A stretch of 33,948 nucleotides of DNA from Candidatus Aminicenantota bacterium. GTDB lineage: Bacteria > Acidobacteriota > Aminicenantia > Aminicenantales > UBA4085. Numbering within the stretch: position 1 is the first letter of the stretch; every line of letters starts with the position of its first letter. The notes under the pieces are model-generated. The model ran no database searches, was not told where the DNA came from, and saw only the letters and a program-made list of their open reading frames with translations. The translations under genes and the position numbers were made by a program. Below are positions 14,475 to 23,445 of this stretch, one piece after another. The stretch covers positions 1-33,948 of the forward strand of contig VGJF01000006.1 in NCBI GenBank assembly GCA_016867585.1. The letters are read 5' to 3'.

Positions 14475-15565
14475 AGGCCGCGGTCATCGGCGGCGGAAGC
14501 TGGGGCACGGCCTTCGCCGTCTATCTCGGCCGAATCGGCATCCCGACCCGCTTGTGGATCAGGGAGCCGGATGTTTTCGAAGCGGCCCGCCGGGACCGGG
14601 AAAACCCCGTCTTCCTCCCTGGGCATCGCTTCCCCGAGGCCGTCTCCGTCCATCAGGAGATCGGTCAGGCGATGGATGGCGCGGAGGCCGTTTTCGTCGC
14701 CGTGCCGTCGCAGCACTGCCGACAAATCTACAGCCGGATGTCGCCCTACTGCGAAGAAGGCCAGGCCGTCATCAGCCTGACCAAGGGGATCGAGAAACGG
14801 ACGCTCCTCAGGATGTCCGAGGTCATGGGCGAGGTTTTCGACTCCGAAACCCGGCCGTCGGTCGGCGTCCTGTCGGGGCCAAGTTTCGCCCGGGAAGTCG
14901 CCGAGGGGCATCCGACGGCCCTCATCCTGGCCTCGCGGGATAGCGGCTCGGCCGGCCGTCTCCAGCATCGCCTTTCGAGCCCGTCGCTCCGGGTCTACAC
15001 GACCCGGGACGTCGCCGGCGTCGAAGTCGCCGGGGCCCTGAAAAACATCATCGCCATCGCCGCGGGAATTTTGGACGCCATGGCTTTCGGCCACAATGCC
15101 CTGGCCTCCCTCATCACCCGCGGCCTGGCCGAAATCGCCCGGCTGGGGATCAAGCTCGGGGCCCGCCGCGACACGTTCGCCGGCTTGGCCGGTCTGGGCG
15201 ACCTCGTCCTGACCTGCACCGGCCCGCTCAGCCGGAACCGCCGGGTCGGCCGGGAGCTTGGCGCGGGACGACGGCTGAGCGAAGTCCTGGCCGGCGCCAG
15301 GATGGTCGCGGAGGGAATCCCGACGACGGTCTCGGCGCGCGAATTGGCCAAGAAGAAGGGGGTGGAAATGCCGATCACCGAGCAGGTCTATCAAGTCCTT
15401 TGCCGAAAGAAGCCTCCCCGCCGGGCCCTGGCCGACCTGATGGCCCGCGAACTCCGGAGCGAAACCGACGGCTTCGAGTACAAGTTCCAGCATTTCATGA
15501 ACCGTTTCCGGGGCGGGCAGAGGCCGAGCGAGGGCGCGTCGTCGAAAATCCGAGGACGCCCATGA
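14471..15565 (+). CDS. gpsA: Glycerol-3-phosphate dehydrogenase [NAD(P)+]
   Basis: This 364-residue cytoplasmic dehydrogenase reduces dihydroxyacetone phosphate to glycerol 3-phosphate for phospholipid synthesis. It shows the N-terminal nucleotide-binding GGGSWGTA, VLSGPSFA, the catalytic lysine Lys191 in AGALKNIIAIAAG, and CTGPLSRNRRVGREL in the substrate domain. It is about 25-30 residues longer than a typical GpsA, owing to a basic, low-complexity tail after MNRFRGG that probably arose by extension up to the next gene's start. The start is GTG at 14471 in a GTGA overlap with plsY. Confidence 0.94.
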   Translation: MKAAVIGGGSWGTAFAVYLGRIGIPTRLWIREPDVFEAARRDRENPVFLPGHRFPEAVSVHQEIGQAMDGAEAVFVAVPSQHCRQIYSRMSPYCEEGQAVISLTKGIEKRTLLRMSEVMGEVFDSETRPSVGVLSGPSFAREVAEGHPTALILASRDSGSAGRLQHRLSSPSLRVYTTRDVAGVEVAGALKNIIAIAAGILDAMAFGHNALASLITRGLAEIARLGIKLGARRDTFAGLAGLGDLVLTCTGPLSRNRRVGRELGAGRRLSEVLAGARMVAEGIPTTVSARELAKKKGVEMPITEQVYQVLCRKKPPRRALADLMARELRSETDGFEYKFQHFMNRFRGGQRPSEGASSKIRGRP

Positions 15566-16347
15566 GAAAAAAGACCGCGATGATCGGGTTGGCCCTGGCC
15601 GTGGCCGCCCTTCTTCTGCCGGGATGCGTTTCGGCCGAAAAGCGGAAGGCCGCCGAGCGGGAAAAGGACCCCCAATACCAGTACGAAAAGGCCGTCGTCT
15701 GCATGCAGTACGGGATGGTCGACGAGGCCTTGAAATATCTCCGGGCCGCCCTTCTCCTCGACTCCCGTCACGCCCTCGCCCTGAACCTCCAAGGTTTGGC
15801 CTTCATGATGAAGGGCCTCGTCCCGGAATCCATCAAGTCCTTCGAGGCCTCGGTGTCGATCGACCCGGGCTTCTCCGAAGGCCATAACAACCTGGGGACG
15901 GCTCTTCAAGAAGCGAATCGCCTCGACGAGGCGGCCGCCGCCTACGAGAAGGCCTACGCTCTCGACCAAAACTACAATGCGGCCTACAACCTGGCCAAGA
16001 TCGCCTATCTCCAGGAACGGCCCGGGCAAGCCCTGGACTGGGTTCAGAAATCCATCGCCAGGTTCGGCCGGTCCGTCCTGGCCTTCAACCTCCAGGGGCT
16101 TGTCTTCGAGGCCTTGGAACGCTTCGACGAAGCGGCCGCGAGCTACCAGCAGGCCCTCCGGATCCAGCCCGCCGAGTTGAACGTCCAGTTCAACCTCGGG
16201 GTCGTGTATTACAAGAAGAAGAATTATTCCCTGGCCAAGGACATCTTCACCAAGGTCCTCGACGAACTCGTCCGCAATCCCAAGGCCGGCTCCGACGAAC
16301 TCCGCGGCCGCGTCCAGGACGCCCTGAAAAAGCTCGAGGGGCGCTGA
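15562..16347 (+). CDS. TPR-repeat lipoprotein
   Basis: This 261-residue protein has a lipoprotein signal peptide: basic MRKK, a hydrophobic core, and lipobox LLPGC with Cys22. About five or six tetratricopeptide repeats follow from residue 37 to about 240, recognised by repeated patterns such as ALALNLQGLAFMMKG, GHNNLGTALQEANRLDEAAA and VQFNLGVVYYKKKNYSLA. It should sit at the inner or outer membrane, facing the periplasm. It resembles PilF/PilW-type and other TPR lipoproteins that scaffold envelope machines, but no pilus gene is nearby and I assign no partner. The ATG at 15562 overlaps the gpsA stop; the longer open frame upstream lies inside gpsA. It is the last gene of the operon. Confidence 0.88.
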   Translation: MRKKTAMIGLALAVAALLLPGCVSAEKRKAAEREKDPQYQYEKAVVCMQYGMVDEALKYLRAALLLDSRHALALNLQGLAFMMKGLVPESIKSFEASVSIDPGFSEGHNNLGTALQEANRLDEAAAAYEKAYALDQNYNAAYNLAKIAYLQERPGQALDWVQKSIARFGRSVLAFNLQGLVFEALERFDEAAASYQQALRIQPAELNVQFNLGVVYYKKKNYSLAKDIFTKVLDELVRNPKAGSDELRGRVQDALKKLEGR

Positions 16348-16357
16348 GCCCGAGGCC

Positions 16358-17614
16358 TCAGGTCCCTTCCTGCCATTCGGCGAGGTATTTCTTCTGCTCG
16401 GCCGTCAAGGCGTCGATCCGGATCCCCATGGCCTCGAGCTTCCGGCGGGCGATTTCCGCGTCGATCTCCCGGGGGACCGGATAGACGGTCGGCTCGAGGG
16501 CCGAGGCGTTCCGGACGAGGTGGACGACGCTGAGGGCTTGGTTGGCGAAGCTCATGTCCATGACCATGGCCGGATGGCCTTCGGCCGCGGCCAGGTTGAT
16601 GAGCCGGCCTTCGCCCAGGAGATGGATTCTTCGGCCGTCGGCCATCGTGTACTCGTCGACGAACTCCCGGATTTTTCTTTTCCGCCTGGCCATGGCGGCC
16701 AAGGCCGGGATGTCGATTTCGACGTTGAAGTGGCCCGCGTTGGCCACGACCGCCCCGTCCTTCATGGCCGCGAAATGCCTGCGGCCGATGACGATCTTGT
16801 TGCCGGTCACGGTCACGAAGACGTCCCCAATCCGGGCGGCCTCGGCCATGGGGAGGACGTCGAAGCCGTCCATGACGGCCTCGATGGCCTTGAGGGGATC
16901 AACTTCGGTGATGATGACTCTCGCCCCGCCCCCCCGGGCCCGGGCGGCCAGGCCTCGCCCGCACCAGCCGTAGCCGGCGATGACGAATCGGAGGCCGGCC
17001 AAGAGGACGTTCGTCGCCCGAAGGATGCCGTCGATCGTGCTTTGGCCGGTTCCGTAGCGATTGTCGAAAAAGTGCTTGGTCTGGGCGTCGTTGACGGCGA
17101 TGATCGGGTAGCGGAGAACACCCTGATGGGCCATGCTCCTGAGGCGGATGACCCCCGTCGTCGTTTCCTCGGTTCCGCCGTCGACCCCCCCGACAAGGTC
17201 CCGGCGCTTTGTGTGGAGCACGGTCACGAGGTCGGCTCCGTCGTCCATCGTCAGGTGGGGCTTGTGGTCGATGGCGCTTAAGATGTGGCGGTAATAGGCC
17301 TTGTGGTCCTCCCCCTTTATGGCGAAAACGGGCAGGCCGTGATGTTTGACCAAGGCCGCGGCCAGGTCGTCCTGGGTGCTCAGGGGATTCGAGGCGCACA
17401 AGCGGACTTCGGCTCCCCCGAGCCGGAGAGCTTCCATGAGGTTCCCCGTCTCGGTCGTCACGTGGAGGCAAGCCGCGATGCGCACTCCCCGGAGAGGCTT
17501 GTCCTTGGCCAACGAGGCCTTGATCGAGTTCAGAACGGGCATGAACCGGCCGGACCACTCCATCCGGAGCTTGCCCTTGGCGGCGAGGCCGAGGTCTTTG
17601 ACATCGTAGGTCAT
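16358..17614 (-). CDS. ahcY: S-adenosylhomocysteine hydrolase, short archaeal-type
   Basis: This 418-residue NAD-dependent enzyme splits S-adenosylhomocysteine into homocysteine and adenosine. It shows [21 protein letters not shown], the [13 protein letters not shown] segment, [14 protein letters not shown], the NAD-binding GYGWCGRG and the late [10 protein letters not shown]. It lacks the ~40-residue insertion of the usual bacterial/eukaryotic form. It also lacks the C-terminal Lys/Tyr-ending tail, finishing [13 protein letters not shown] as archaeal and Thermotoga-like members do. Some relatives of this type prefer S-inosylhomocysteine, so the substrate is not certain. AAAGGAG precedes the ATG. 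It lies 22 nt downstream of metK, and the two should be cotranscribed. Confidence 0.92.
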   Translation of the reverse strand: MTYDVKDLGLAAKGKLRMEWSGRFMPVLNSIKASLAKDKPLRGVRIAACLHVTTETGNLMEALRLGGAEVRLCASNPLSTQDDLAAALVKHHGLPVFAIKGEDHKAYYRHILSAIDHKPHLTMDDGADLVTVLHTKRRDLVGGVDGGTEETTTGVIRLRSMAHQGVLRYPIIAVNDAQTKHFFDNRYGTGQSTIDGILRATNVLLAGLRFVIAGYGWCGRGLAARARGGGARVIITEVDPLKAIEAVMDGFDVLPMAEAARIGDVFVTVTGNKIVIGRRHFAAMKDGAVVANAGHFNVEIDIPALAAMARRKRKIREFVDEYTMADGRRIHLLGEGRLINLAAAEGHPAMVMDMSFANQALSVVHLVRNASALEPTVYPVPREIDAEIARRKLEAMGIRIDALTAEQKKYLAEWQEGT

Positions 17615-17636
17615 CGGGACATTCTCCTTTTCCGTC

Positions 17637-18803
17637 TCACAGGCCCGCGTCGCCGCGAATGGCCGCGGCCTTGTCCGTCCGTTCCCAAGTGAACTCGGGC
17701 TCGGTCCGTCCGAAATGGCCGAAGGCCGCCGTCTTCCGGTAGATCGGCCGGAGGAGGTCGAGATGCGTGATCATCGCTTTCGGCGTCAGGGGAAAATGGG
17801 CCCGGATGATCTCTTTGATCTTGTCTTCGGAGATCTTCGCCGTTCCGAAGGCGTCGACCATGAGGGAAACCGGCTCGGCGATGCCGATGGCGTAGGCGAT
17901 CTGGACCTCGACCTTGTCGACGAGACCGGCGGCGACGAGGTTCTTGGCGATGTATCGGGCCATGTACGACCCGGACCGGTCGACCTTGGAGGGGTCCTTT
18001 CCGGAGAAGCATCCGCCGCCGTGGCTGCCGACGCCGCCGTACGTGTCGACGATGATCTTCCGGCCGGTGACGCCCGTGTCGGCCAGCGGTCCGCCCTGCT
18101 CGAACCGTCCCGTTCCGTTGATGATGATCTTCGTCTTGGGGTCGATCATCCCGGCCGGAACGACCTCGTCGATGACGGCCTGCCGAATCCCTTCCCGGAG
18201 GTCGCCGATCTTGACCGCGGCGTCGTGCTGGGCGGCGATGACGATCGCTTCGACCCGCTTCGGAGCGTCCGCGGCGTATTCGATCGTGACCTGGGATTTG
18301 CCGTCGGGCCTGAGATAGGGGAGAATATGGGCCCGCCGGACGTCGGTCAGGCGGCGGACGAGCTTGTGGGCCATCATGATCGGAAGGGGCATGAGCTCTT
18401 CGGTTTCGCGGCAGGCATAGCCGAACATCAAACCCTGGTCGCCCGCCCCCTGCTCCCGGCCGGCCGTCTCGTCGACGCCCTGGGCGATGTCGGGCGACTG
18501 CTCGTGGATCGAACTCAGGACGCAGCAGGTCTCGTAATCGAAACCGTACTCGGCGTGGGTGTAGCCGATATCCCGGACCTCCTCCCGGACGACTTTTTGA
18601 AAGTCGCAATAGCCGAGAGTCGTGATTTCCCCGGCGATGAGGACGAGGCCCGTCGTGGCCAGCGTTTCGCAGGCCACCCGGCTCTTCGGGTCCTGAGCCA
18701 GGAGGTCGTCGAGGATCGCGTCGGACACCTGGTCGCAGACTTTGTCGGGGTGACCGACGGTCACCGATTCCGAGGTGAAGAAGTGTTTTCCGTCCTGACT
18801 CAT
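17637..18803 (-). CDS. metK: S-adenosylmethionine synthetase
   Basis: This 388-residue cytoplasmic enzyme makes S-adenosylmethionine from methionine and ATP. It shows the [20 protein letters not shown] opening with catalytic His18, the [16 protein letters not shown] hexapeptide region, and the P-loop-like [16 protein letters not shown]. Length is standard. A GGAGGG sequence precedes the ATG. The promoter at 18839-18867 leaves a leader of only about 30 nt, too short for a SAM riboswitch. It heads a metK-ahcY operon. With the methyltransferase at 7372-8259, the window covers synthesis, product clearance and remethylation of the methyl cycle. Confidence 0.96.
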   Translation of the reverse strand: MSQDGKHFFTSESVTVGHPDKVCDQVSDAILDDLLAQDPKSRVACETLATTGLVLIAGEITTLGYCDFQKVVREEVRDIGYTHAEYGFDYETCCVLSSIHEQSPDIAQGVDETAGREQGAGDQGLMFGYACRETEELMPLPIMMAHKLVRRLTDVRRAHILPYLRPDGKSQVTIEYAADAPKRVEAIVIAAQHDAAVKIGDLREGIRQAVIDEVVPAGMIDPKTKIIINGTGRFEQGGPLADTGVTGRKIIVDTYGGVGSHGGGCFSGKDPSKVDRSGSYMARYIAKNLVAAGLVDKVEVQIAYAIGIAEPVSLMVDAFGTAKISEDKIKEIIRAHFPLTPKAMITHLDLLRPIYRKTAAFGHFGRTEPEFTWERTDKAAAIRGDAGL

Positions 18804-18838
18804 GCGGATCCCTCCGGAGGCAAGATAAAGTAACGGCC

Positions 18839-18867
18839 TTTATAGCACAAGGCCGCCTCCGATGCAA
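18839..18867 (-). promoter_or_regulatory. Promoter of metK-ahcY
   Basis: On the minus strand TTGCAT (18862-18867), a 17-nt spacer and TATAAA (18839-18844) lie 35 nt before the metK ATG. It is arranged back to back with the M16 promoter 30 nt away. Confidence 0.6.
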
Positions 18868-18897
18868 GACGAGATCGGACCGAACCGGCGGGTCCGT

Positions 18898-18926
18898 TTG
18901 ACCCTCATCCGCGAATCTGCTATTTT
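18898..18926 (+). promoter_or_regulatory. Promoter of the M16-ftcD-GGDEF operon
   Basis: TTGACC (18898-18903), a 17-nt spacer and TATTTT (18921-18926) lie 32 nt before the ATG at 18959. Confidence 0.6.
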
Positions 18927-18958
18927 GAGCCCGTTCAAGCCGACGGAAGCCGACAACC

Positions 18959-20317
18959 ATGGGCGCGCCGATTTGGAAACCGGGGACCTGCGCCGCTTTG
19001 CTCTGGCTCGTCCTCGGCGGAGCGGCCGAAACCGTCCAGCTTGTCCCCGATCCCGCCCTCCCCGTCCGGTTCGCCTTGAAGAACGGGCTGGAGGTCGTCC
19101 TGTCCGAAGACCCCTCGCTTCCCGTCGTCGCCGTCGCCGTGGCTTACAGGGCCGGATCGATCCAGGAGACCGAAGGCCGGACGGGACTCGCCTATCTCAT
19201 GGAAAAGCTGATGATGGACGCGGGCGGAGAGAACGTCGCCCCCTTCCAGCACCGGAACACGATCATCCGGAGCGGCGGAACGCTCAATGCCGAGGCTTTC
19301 GAAGACCGGACGATCTTCTACCAAACCGTCCCCTCCCATCTCTTGGCCCTCGTTCTCTGGCTGGAGTCGGAGAGGATGCGATCCCTCGTCATCACCGAGG
19401 AGGTCTTCGATCGGACCCGGTTCGCCTTGCTCGAGGAACTCCGCCAGCGCCGATTCGTCGAGCCGTATCTCCCCAGCCTGTACACCCTGGATCGGCTCAC
19501 CTACGCCGATTTCCCCTACAGCCATCCTCTTCTCGGGTCTGAGAACGACGTCCGGAACTTGACCCTCGAGGACGTCCGGGCCTTCGCCGGGGAGGCTTTC
19601 TCCCCCGGCAACGCCGTCCTCGTCGTCGCCGGCCAGTTCGCCGCCGCGAGAGTCCGCGACCTCATCGGCCGCTTCTTCGAAACCATCCCTCGGGGGAAGC
19701 CTCTTCCCCCCCTTCCCTCCGGGGATTCCTCCTGGACCCGCCGGAGGATCGAACAAAGCGTCGAAGAGCCGTTTGTCCCGGCGCCCGCCCTGTATATCGC
19801 TTTTCGAATCCTGTCTCCCCGCTATCCCCTCGAGGTCAACGCCATGACGATCCTCGATTACGTCCTTCTCCGCGGCCGGACCTCCCGCCTCTCCCGCCGG
19901 CTTCTCAATCGCGATGCCAAGATCGCCTACCAGCTCAGCGGCGGCCTCGAGCGCCGTCTCGACCGGTTCGTCTACAAGATTTTCGTCACGGCCAGTCCGA
20001 CGATGATCCCGGCCTGCCAGAGCGCCGTCTTCAGCGAGCTCGAGAAGCTCCGGCGGACGTTTGTCTCCGAGGACGAGCTCTCCCGGGCCAAGGCCCGCTA
20101 TCGGGCGGACCTCGTCGGCCGGACCTCGACGGCCGCGGACAGGGCGATTTATCTGGCCGAAGAGGCCCTGGCCCTCGGCCTCGACGGCCGGACGGTCGAT
20201 GACCTGCCGGCCGAGCAAGCTAAAACTTTCGCCGTCTCGGCCAAGGACATCGTCGGGGTCATGAACCGTCATTTCACCGTCGACAACAGCATCGTCCTCA
20301 TCCTGACCCGCAAATGA
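18959..20317 (+). CDS. M16 (insulinase/pitrilysin) family protein, zinc motif degenerate
   Basis: This 452-residue protein has a short hydrophobic N-terminus (about residues 9-23) that may be a signal peptide, so it is probably periplasmic. The two-domain M16B fold is recognisable: FALKNGLEVVLSEDP, YRAGSIQETEGRTGLAYLME, GGTLNAEAFEDRTIFY, FSPGNAVLVVAGQF, and a C-terminal half with LLRGRTSRLSRRLLN. The zinc site should read HxxEH, but Tyr79-Leu-Met-Glu82-Lys83 stands there, so both histidine ligands are missing and peptidase activity is not expected. Such members normally pair with an active subunit, yet the partner encoded next also lacks the motif. The next gene overlaps by ATGA. A chaperone-like or structural role is possible; none is established. 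Confidence 0.85.
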   Translation: MGAPIWKPGTCAALLWLVLGGAAETVQLVPDPALPVRFALKNGLEVVLSEDPSLPVVAVAVAYRAGSIQETEGRTGLAYLMEKLMMDAGGENVAPFQHRNTIIRSGGTLNAEAFEDRTIFYQTVPSHLLALVLWLESERMRSLVITEEVFDRTRFALLEELRQRRFVEPYLPSLYTLDRLTYADFPYSHPLLGSENDVRNLTLEDVRAFAGEAFSPGNAVLVVAGQFAAARVRDLIGRFFETIPRGKPLPPLPSGDSSWTRRRIEQSVEEPFVPAPALYIAFRILSPRYPLEVNAMTILDYVLLRGRTSRLSRRLLNRDAKIAYQLSGGLERRLDRFVYKIFVTASPTMIPACQSAVFSELEKLRRTFVSEDELSRAKARYRADLVGRTSTAADRAIYLAEEALALGLDGRTVDDLPAEQAKTFAVSAKDIVGVMNRHFTVDNSIVLILTRK

Positions 20318-21759
20318 GACGCGCCGCGATCGCTTTCGGCCTGCTCGCCCTACTGGCCGGTTGGGCGGTTCTGCCGGCCCAGGAGCGGCTCCGCCGGCCG
20401 CCGCCGATCGAGCCCCTGGCGCCCCTCCGGCTTCCCGAATTGCAATCCCGGGAGTTGGCCAACGGGCTGAAATTATGGGTCGCTTACCGGGAGGTATCCC
20501 CGATCGTCAGCCTCCATCTGATCATCGGCGGCGGCGAAAGCGCCTGGCCCGACAAGACCCCTGGCCTGGCCACCCTGGCCGCGGCCCTTCTCGGCCAGGG
20601 GACGCAATCCCGGCGCGTGTCCCAGATCGAAGAGGCCGTTGAGGCCATGGGCGGCGATCTCGTCGCCGAAGCCGGAGCGGACGCCGTCCACTTGCGTTTC
20701 CGCTTCCTGGAGAATTCTCTGGACGAGGCCCTGGCTCTCGTCGCCGAAATGATCCTTCGGCCCGATTACACGGACCGGGCCGTCCAGATCGCCAAGACGA
20801 CCGTGACCTACGACCTCGTCGACAAAGAGAGGCATCCGGCTTTCGCCGCCCGCCGTCATCTTGTCCGTCTCCTCTTCGAGGGTCATCCCTACGGTCGTTC
20901 GGCTTTCGGACGGGAGGCCATCCGAGCTTGGACCCTCAAGGATTTCCTCGAGTTTCTCGGCCGGACGTTCCATCCGAACAACACCCAGGTTCTCCTCGTC
21001 GGAAACGTGACCATCAACACGGCGACGCGCCGCGTTTCCCATTACTTGAACATGTGGCCCCGCCGCGATCTCGCCGCCCCTCCCCTGCCGCCTCCCCGAC
21101 CGCCGGCCCGGGACCGGGTTGTCCTCGTCGATCTTCCGGGAGAGGCCGACGCCCTCATTCTCGCCGGGACGACCCTGCCCTCTTTCTCCCCTTCCGAAGG
21201 AGCCGTTCTCCAGGTTCTCAACCAAATCCTCGGGGGATCCCTGTACTCCCGCCTCAATCTCAACCTCCGCGAGTCCAAGGGATATGCCCGTTTCGCGACG
21301 AGCGAGACTCTCGCCCTTCGGGCCGGGGGCGTTTTCATGATTCAAGCCTCCGTCGCCCCGGGCGTCCTCGCTCCGGCCGTGGCCGAAATCCTGGCCGAGG
21401 TCCGGAAGCTGGCCGTCTCATTCCCCCTGCCGCTCGAGGTCGAGCAGGCCAAGGGATTTCTCATGGCGAACTTCCCCGTTTCGATCGAACGTTATGACCG
21501 TTATGCCGACCGGGTCGCGGAAACGATCGTCCTCGGCGCCGGAGAGGAGCGTTGGAGCCGATACCAAGCCTCCATCGTCGGCGTCGACGGCGAAAGCGTC
21601 TCTGCTCTGGGCCGGAGGATCCTGTCGCAGCCCTTCGTCTTCGTCATTGCCGGGGCGAAAGAGGCCTGCCTGGAGCACCTGGCCGAATTCGAACCCCTCG
21701 ACGTCTTCGACGCCGGGGGCCGTTATCTTTCGACCGCGCCCAGGCGAAAGGAGCCCTGA
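20314..21759 (+). CDS. M16 family protein, second subunit, no zinc motif
   Basis: This 481-residue protein has a clear signal peptide (residues 1-22, ending LPAQ), followed by a proline-rich linker (about residues 27-42). It contains the M16 fold: RELANGLKLWVAYRE, IIGGGESAWPDKTPGLATL, FHPNNTQVLLVGNV. It also has the substrate-contact segment GGSLYSRLNLNLRESKGYARF, typical of the non-catalytic 'R/Y' subunit of M16B heterodimers. The HxxEH position reads Thr87-Leu-Ala-Ala-Ala91, so it cannot bind zinc there. The start overlaps the stop of the first M16 gene (ATGA), indicating balanced production of a periplasmic complex. ftcD begins immediately after its stop codon. Confidence 0.87.
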   Translation: MRRAAIAFGLLALLAGWAVLPAQERLRRPPPIEPLAPLRLPELQSRELANGLKLWVAYREVSPIVSLHLIIGGGESAWPDKTPGLATLAAALLGQGTQSRRVSQIEEAVEAMGGDLVAEAGADAVHLRFRFLENSLDEALALVAEMILRPDYTDRAVQIAKTTVTYDLVDKERHPAFAARRHLVRLLFEGHPYGRSAFGREAIRAWTLKDFLEFLGRTFHPNNTQVLLVGNVTINTATRRVSHYLNMWPRRDLAAPPLPPPRPPARDRVVLVDLPGEADALILAGTTLPSFSPSEGAVLQVLNQILGGSLYSRLNLNLRESKGYARFATSETLALRAGGVFMIQASVAPGVLAPAVAEILAEVRKLAVSFPLPLEVEQAKGFLMANFPVSIERYDRYADRVAETIVLGAGEERWSRYQASIVGVDGESVSALGRRILSQPFVFVIAGAKEACLEHLAEFEPLDVFDAGGRYLSTAPRRKEP

Positions 21760-23442
21760 ATGAAGCTCGTCGAGTGCGTGCCCAATTTCAGCGAGGGCCG
21801 CGATCCCGAAAAAATCCGGGCCATCGCCCGGGAAATCGAGGCGACGCCGGGAGTCAAGCTCCTCGACGTCGACCCCGGCGCGTCGACCCATCGCACGGTC
21901 GTGACGTTCGTGGGAACCCCCGAGGCCTCCGCCGAGGCGGCTTTTCGGGCGATCCGAAAGGCCGCCGAGGTCATCGACATGACGACTCACAAGGGCGCGC
22001 ACAGCCGGATCGGAGCGACCGACGTCTGCCCGTTCGTCCCTCTGGCGGGGACGACGATGGCCGATTGCGTCCGTTTGGCCAGGGAGCTCGGCCGCCGGGT
22101 GGCCGACGAACTGGGAATACCCGTTTACCTTTACGAAGAAGCGGCCGCTTCTTCCGAGAGGCGGAACCTCGCCTCGATCCGCCAGGGAGAATACGAGGGC
22201 CTGCCCGACAAGCTCAAGGATCCCGCCTGGATGCCCGATTTCGGCCGGCCCGTTTTCAACCCCCGGTCCGGAGCGACGGTCATCGGCGCCCGGGAATTTC
22301 TCATCGCCTACAACATCAACCTCGACACCCGGGACCGGAAACTCGCCAGCGAGATCGCCCTCAACATCCGGGAGAGCGGCCGCCTCCGGAGGGACAAGGA
22401 CGGGAACATCGTCCGCGACGCCTCGGGAGAGGCCGTTCGGATCCCGGGGCGGTTCTCCCACGTCAAGGCCGTCGGGTGGTACATCGAAGACTACGGCAGG
22501 GCCCAGATTTCGATCAATTTCACGAACTTCAAGGTCACCCCGGTCCACGCCGTCTTCGACGAGGTCCGGTCCCAAGCCGCCCGCCTCGGCCTCAGGGTCA
22601 CGGGGTCCGAGCTCGTCGGGCTTATTCCCCGGGAGGCTCTGCTGGCCGCCGGCCGACACTATCTGAGGAGGCAAGGCAAAAGCTCGGGAGTCCCCGAGGA
22701 AGAGCTCATCCGCCAGGCCGTCCTGTCCCTGGGCCTGAACGACGTCGCCCCCTTCGATCCCGGGAAAAAAATCATCGAGCTCCAGGTCGATGAGGCCCCG
22801 GCGAAACTCGTCGGGATGGACCTCCGGTCGTTCGCCAACGAAGTCTCGATGGATTCCCCGGCCCCGGGCGGAGGGAGCGTGGCGGCATTATGCGGGGCGC
22901 TCTCGGCCTCGCTGTCGGCCATGGTCGCCAACCTGACCGTCGGAAAGAAAGGATACGAGCGGGTCGACCGGGAGATGGACCGGACGGCCGGCCAGGCCCA
23001 GAATCTCAAGGACCGTCTTCTTCGGGCCGTCGACCTCGATACGATCGCCTTCGGAAGGGTCATGGAAGCCCTCCGCCTTCCCCAGGCGACCGCCGAGCAG
23101 CGATCCGAACGCCAAGCGGCTCTCGAGGCCGCCAACCGGGAGGCGACGGCCGTCCCCCTCGGCGTCCTCCGGGACGCCTTGGCCTTGATCGACGCGGCCG
23201 GGGCCGCGGCGGCCAAGGGGAACCGGAACTCGCTGAGCGACGCCGGAGTGGCCGCCCTGACGGCCGCCGCGGCGGCCGAGGGGGCGTTCTATAACGTTTT
23301 CATCAATCTGCCGAACCTCGGGGACGCCGAGGCCCGGGCGATGATCAAGAAAGAAGCCGCGTCCCTCCGCCGCCGGATCCTCCGCCGATCGGCCGTGGTC
23401 CGGAAGCGGGTTGAAACAAACCTGAGAAAAAAGGTAAAATAA
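21760..23442 (+). CDS. ftcD: Bifunctional glutamate formimidoyltransferase / formimidoyl-THF cyclodeaminase
   Basis: This 560-residue cytoplasmic fusion acts at the end of histidine breakdown. The N-terminal half (about residues 1-325) moves the formimino group of formiminoglutamate to tetrahydrofolate. The C-terminal helical half (about 345-560) releases ammonia to give methenyl-THF. The opening VECVPNFSEGRD is the transferase signature. The catalytic His81 is in HKGAHSRIGATDVCPF, where many homologues have HKGEHPR. The cyclodeaminase half shows SPAPGGGSVAALCGALSASL and a late NRNSLSDAGVAALTA. The fused form occurs in animals and some bacteria; others encode the halves separately. No hut genes are in view, so a general one-carbon role is possible. 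Its start directly follows the preceding stop (TGAATG). Confidence 0.93.
   Translation: MKLVECVPNFSEGRDPEKIRAIAREIEATPGVKLLDVDPGASTHRTVVTFVGTPEASAEAAFRAIRKAAEVIDMTTHKGAHSRIGATDVCPFVPLAGTTMADCVRLARELGRRVADELGIPVYLYEEAAASSERRNLASIRQGEYEGLPDKLKDPAWMPDFGRPVFNPRSGATVIGAREFLIAYNINLDTRDRKLASEIALNIRESGRLRRDKDGNIVRDASGEAVRIPGRFSHVKAVGWYIEDYGRAQISINFTNFKVTPVHAVFDEVRSQAARLGLRVTGSELVGLIPREALLAAGRHYLRRQGKSSGVPEEELIRQAVLSLGLNDVAPFDPGKKIIELQVDEAPAKLVGMDLRSFANEVSMDSPAPGGGSVAALCGALSASLSAMVANLTVGKKGYERVDREMDRTAGQAQNLKDRLLRAVDLDTIAFGRVMEALRLPQATAEQRSERQAALEAANREATAVPLGVLRDALALIDAAGAAAAKGNRNSLSDAGVAALTAAAAAEGAFYNVFINLPNLGDAEARAMIKKEAASLRRRILRRSAVVRKRVETNLRKKVK
23411..23440 (+). promoter_or_regulatory. Internal promoter at the end of ftcD for the GGDEF gene
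   Basis: TTGAAA (23411-23416), an 18-nt spacer and TAAAAT (23435-23440) lie within the last codons of ftcD, in an AT-rich patch unlike the surrounding coding sequence. The -10 box ends 5 nt before the ATG at 23446, predicting a leaderless or nearly leaderless transcript. Confidence 0.5.
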
Positions 23443-23445
23443 GGG

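Noticed and set aside
16344-16361. Hairpin CTGAG/CTCAG between the TPR and ahcY stop codons as a bidirectional terminator
   Set aside because: Only 5 bp of stem, an 8-nt loop and no T tract on either side.
18804-18838. SAM riboswitch upstream of metK
   Set aside because: The predicted leader is about 30 nt, far too short for any known SAM aptamer, and no conserved aptamer core is visible.
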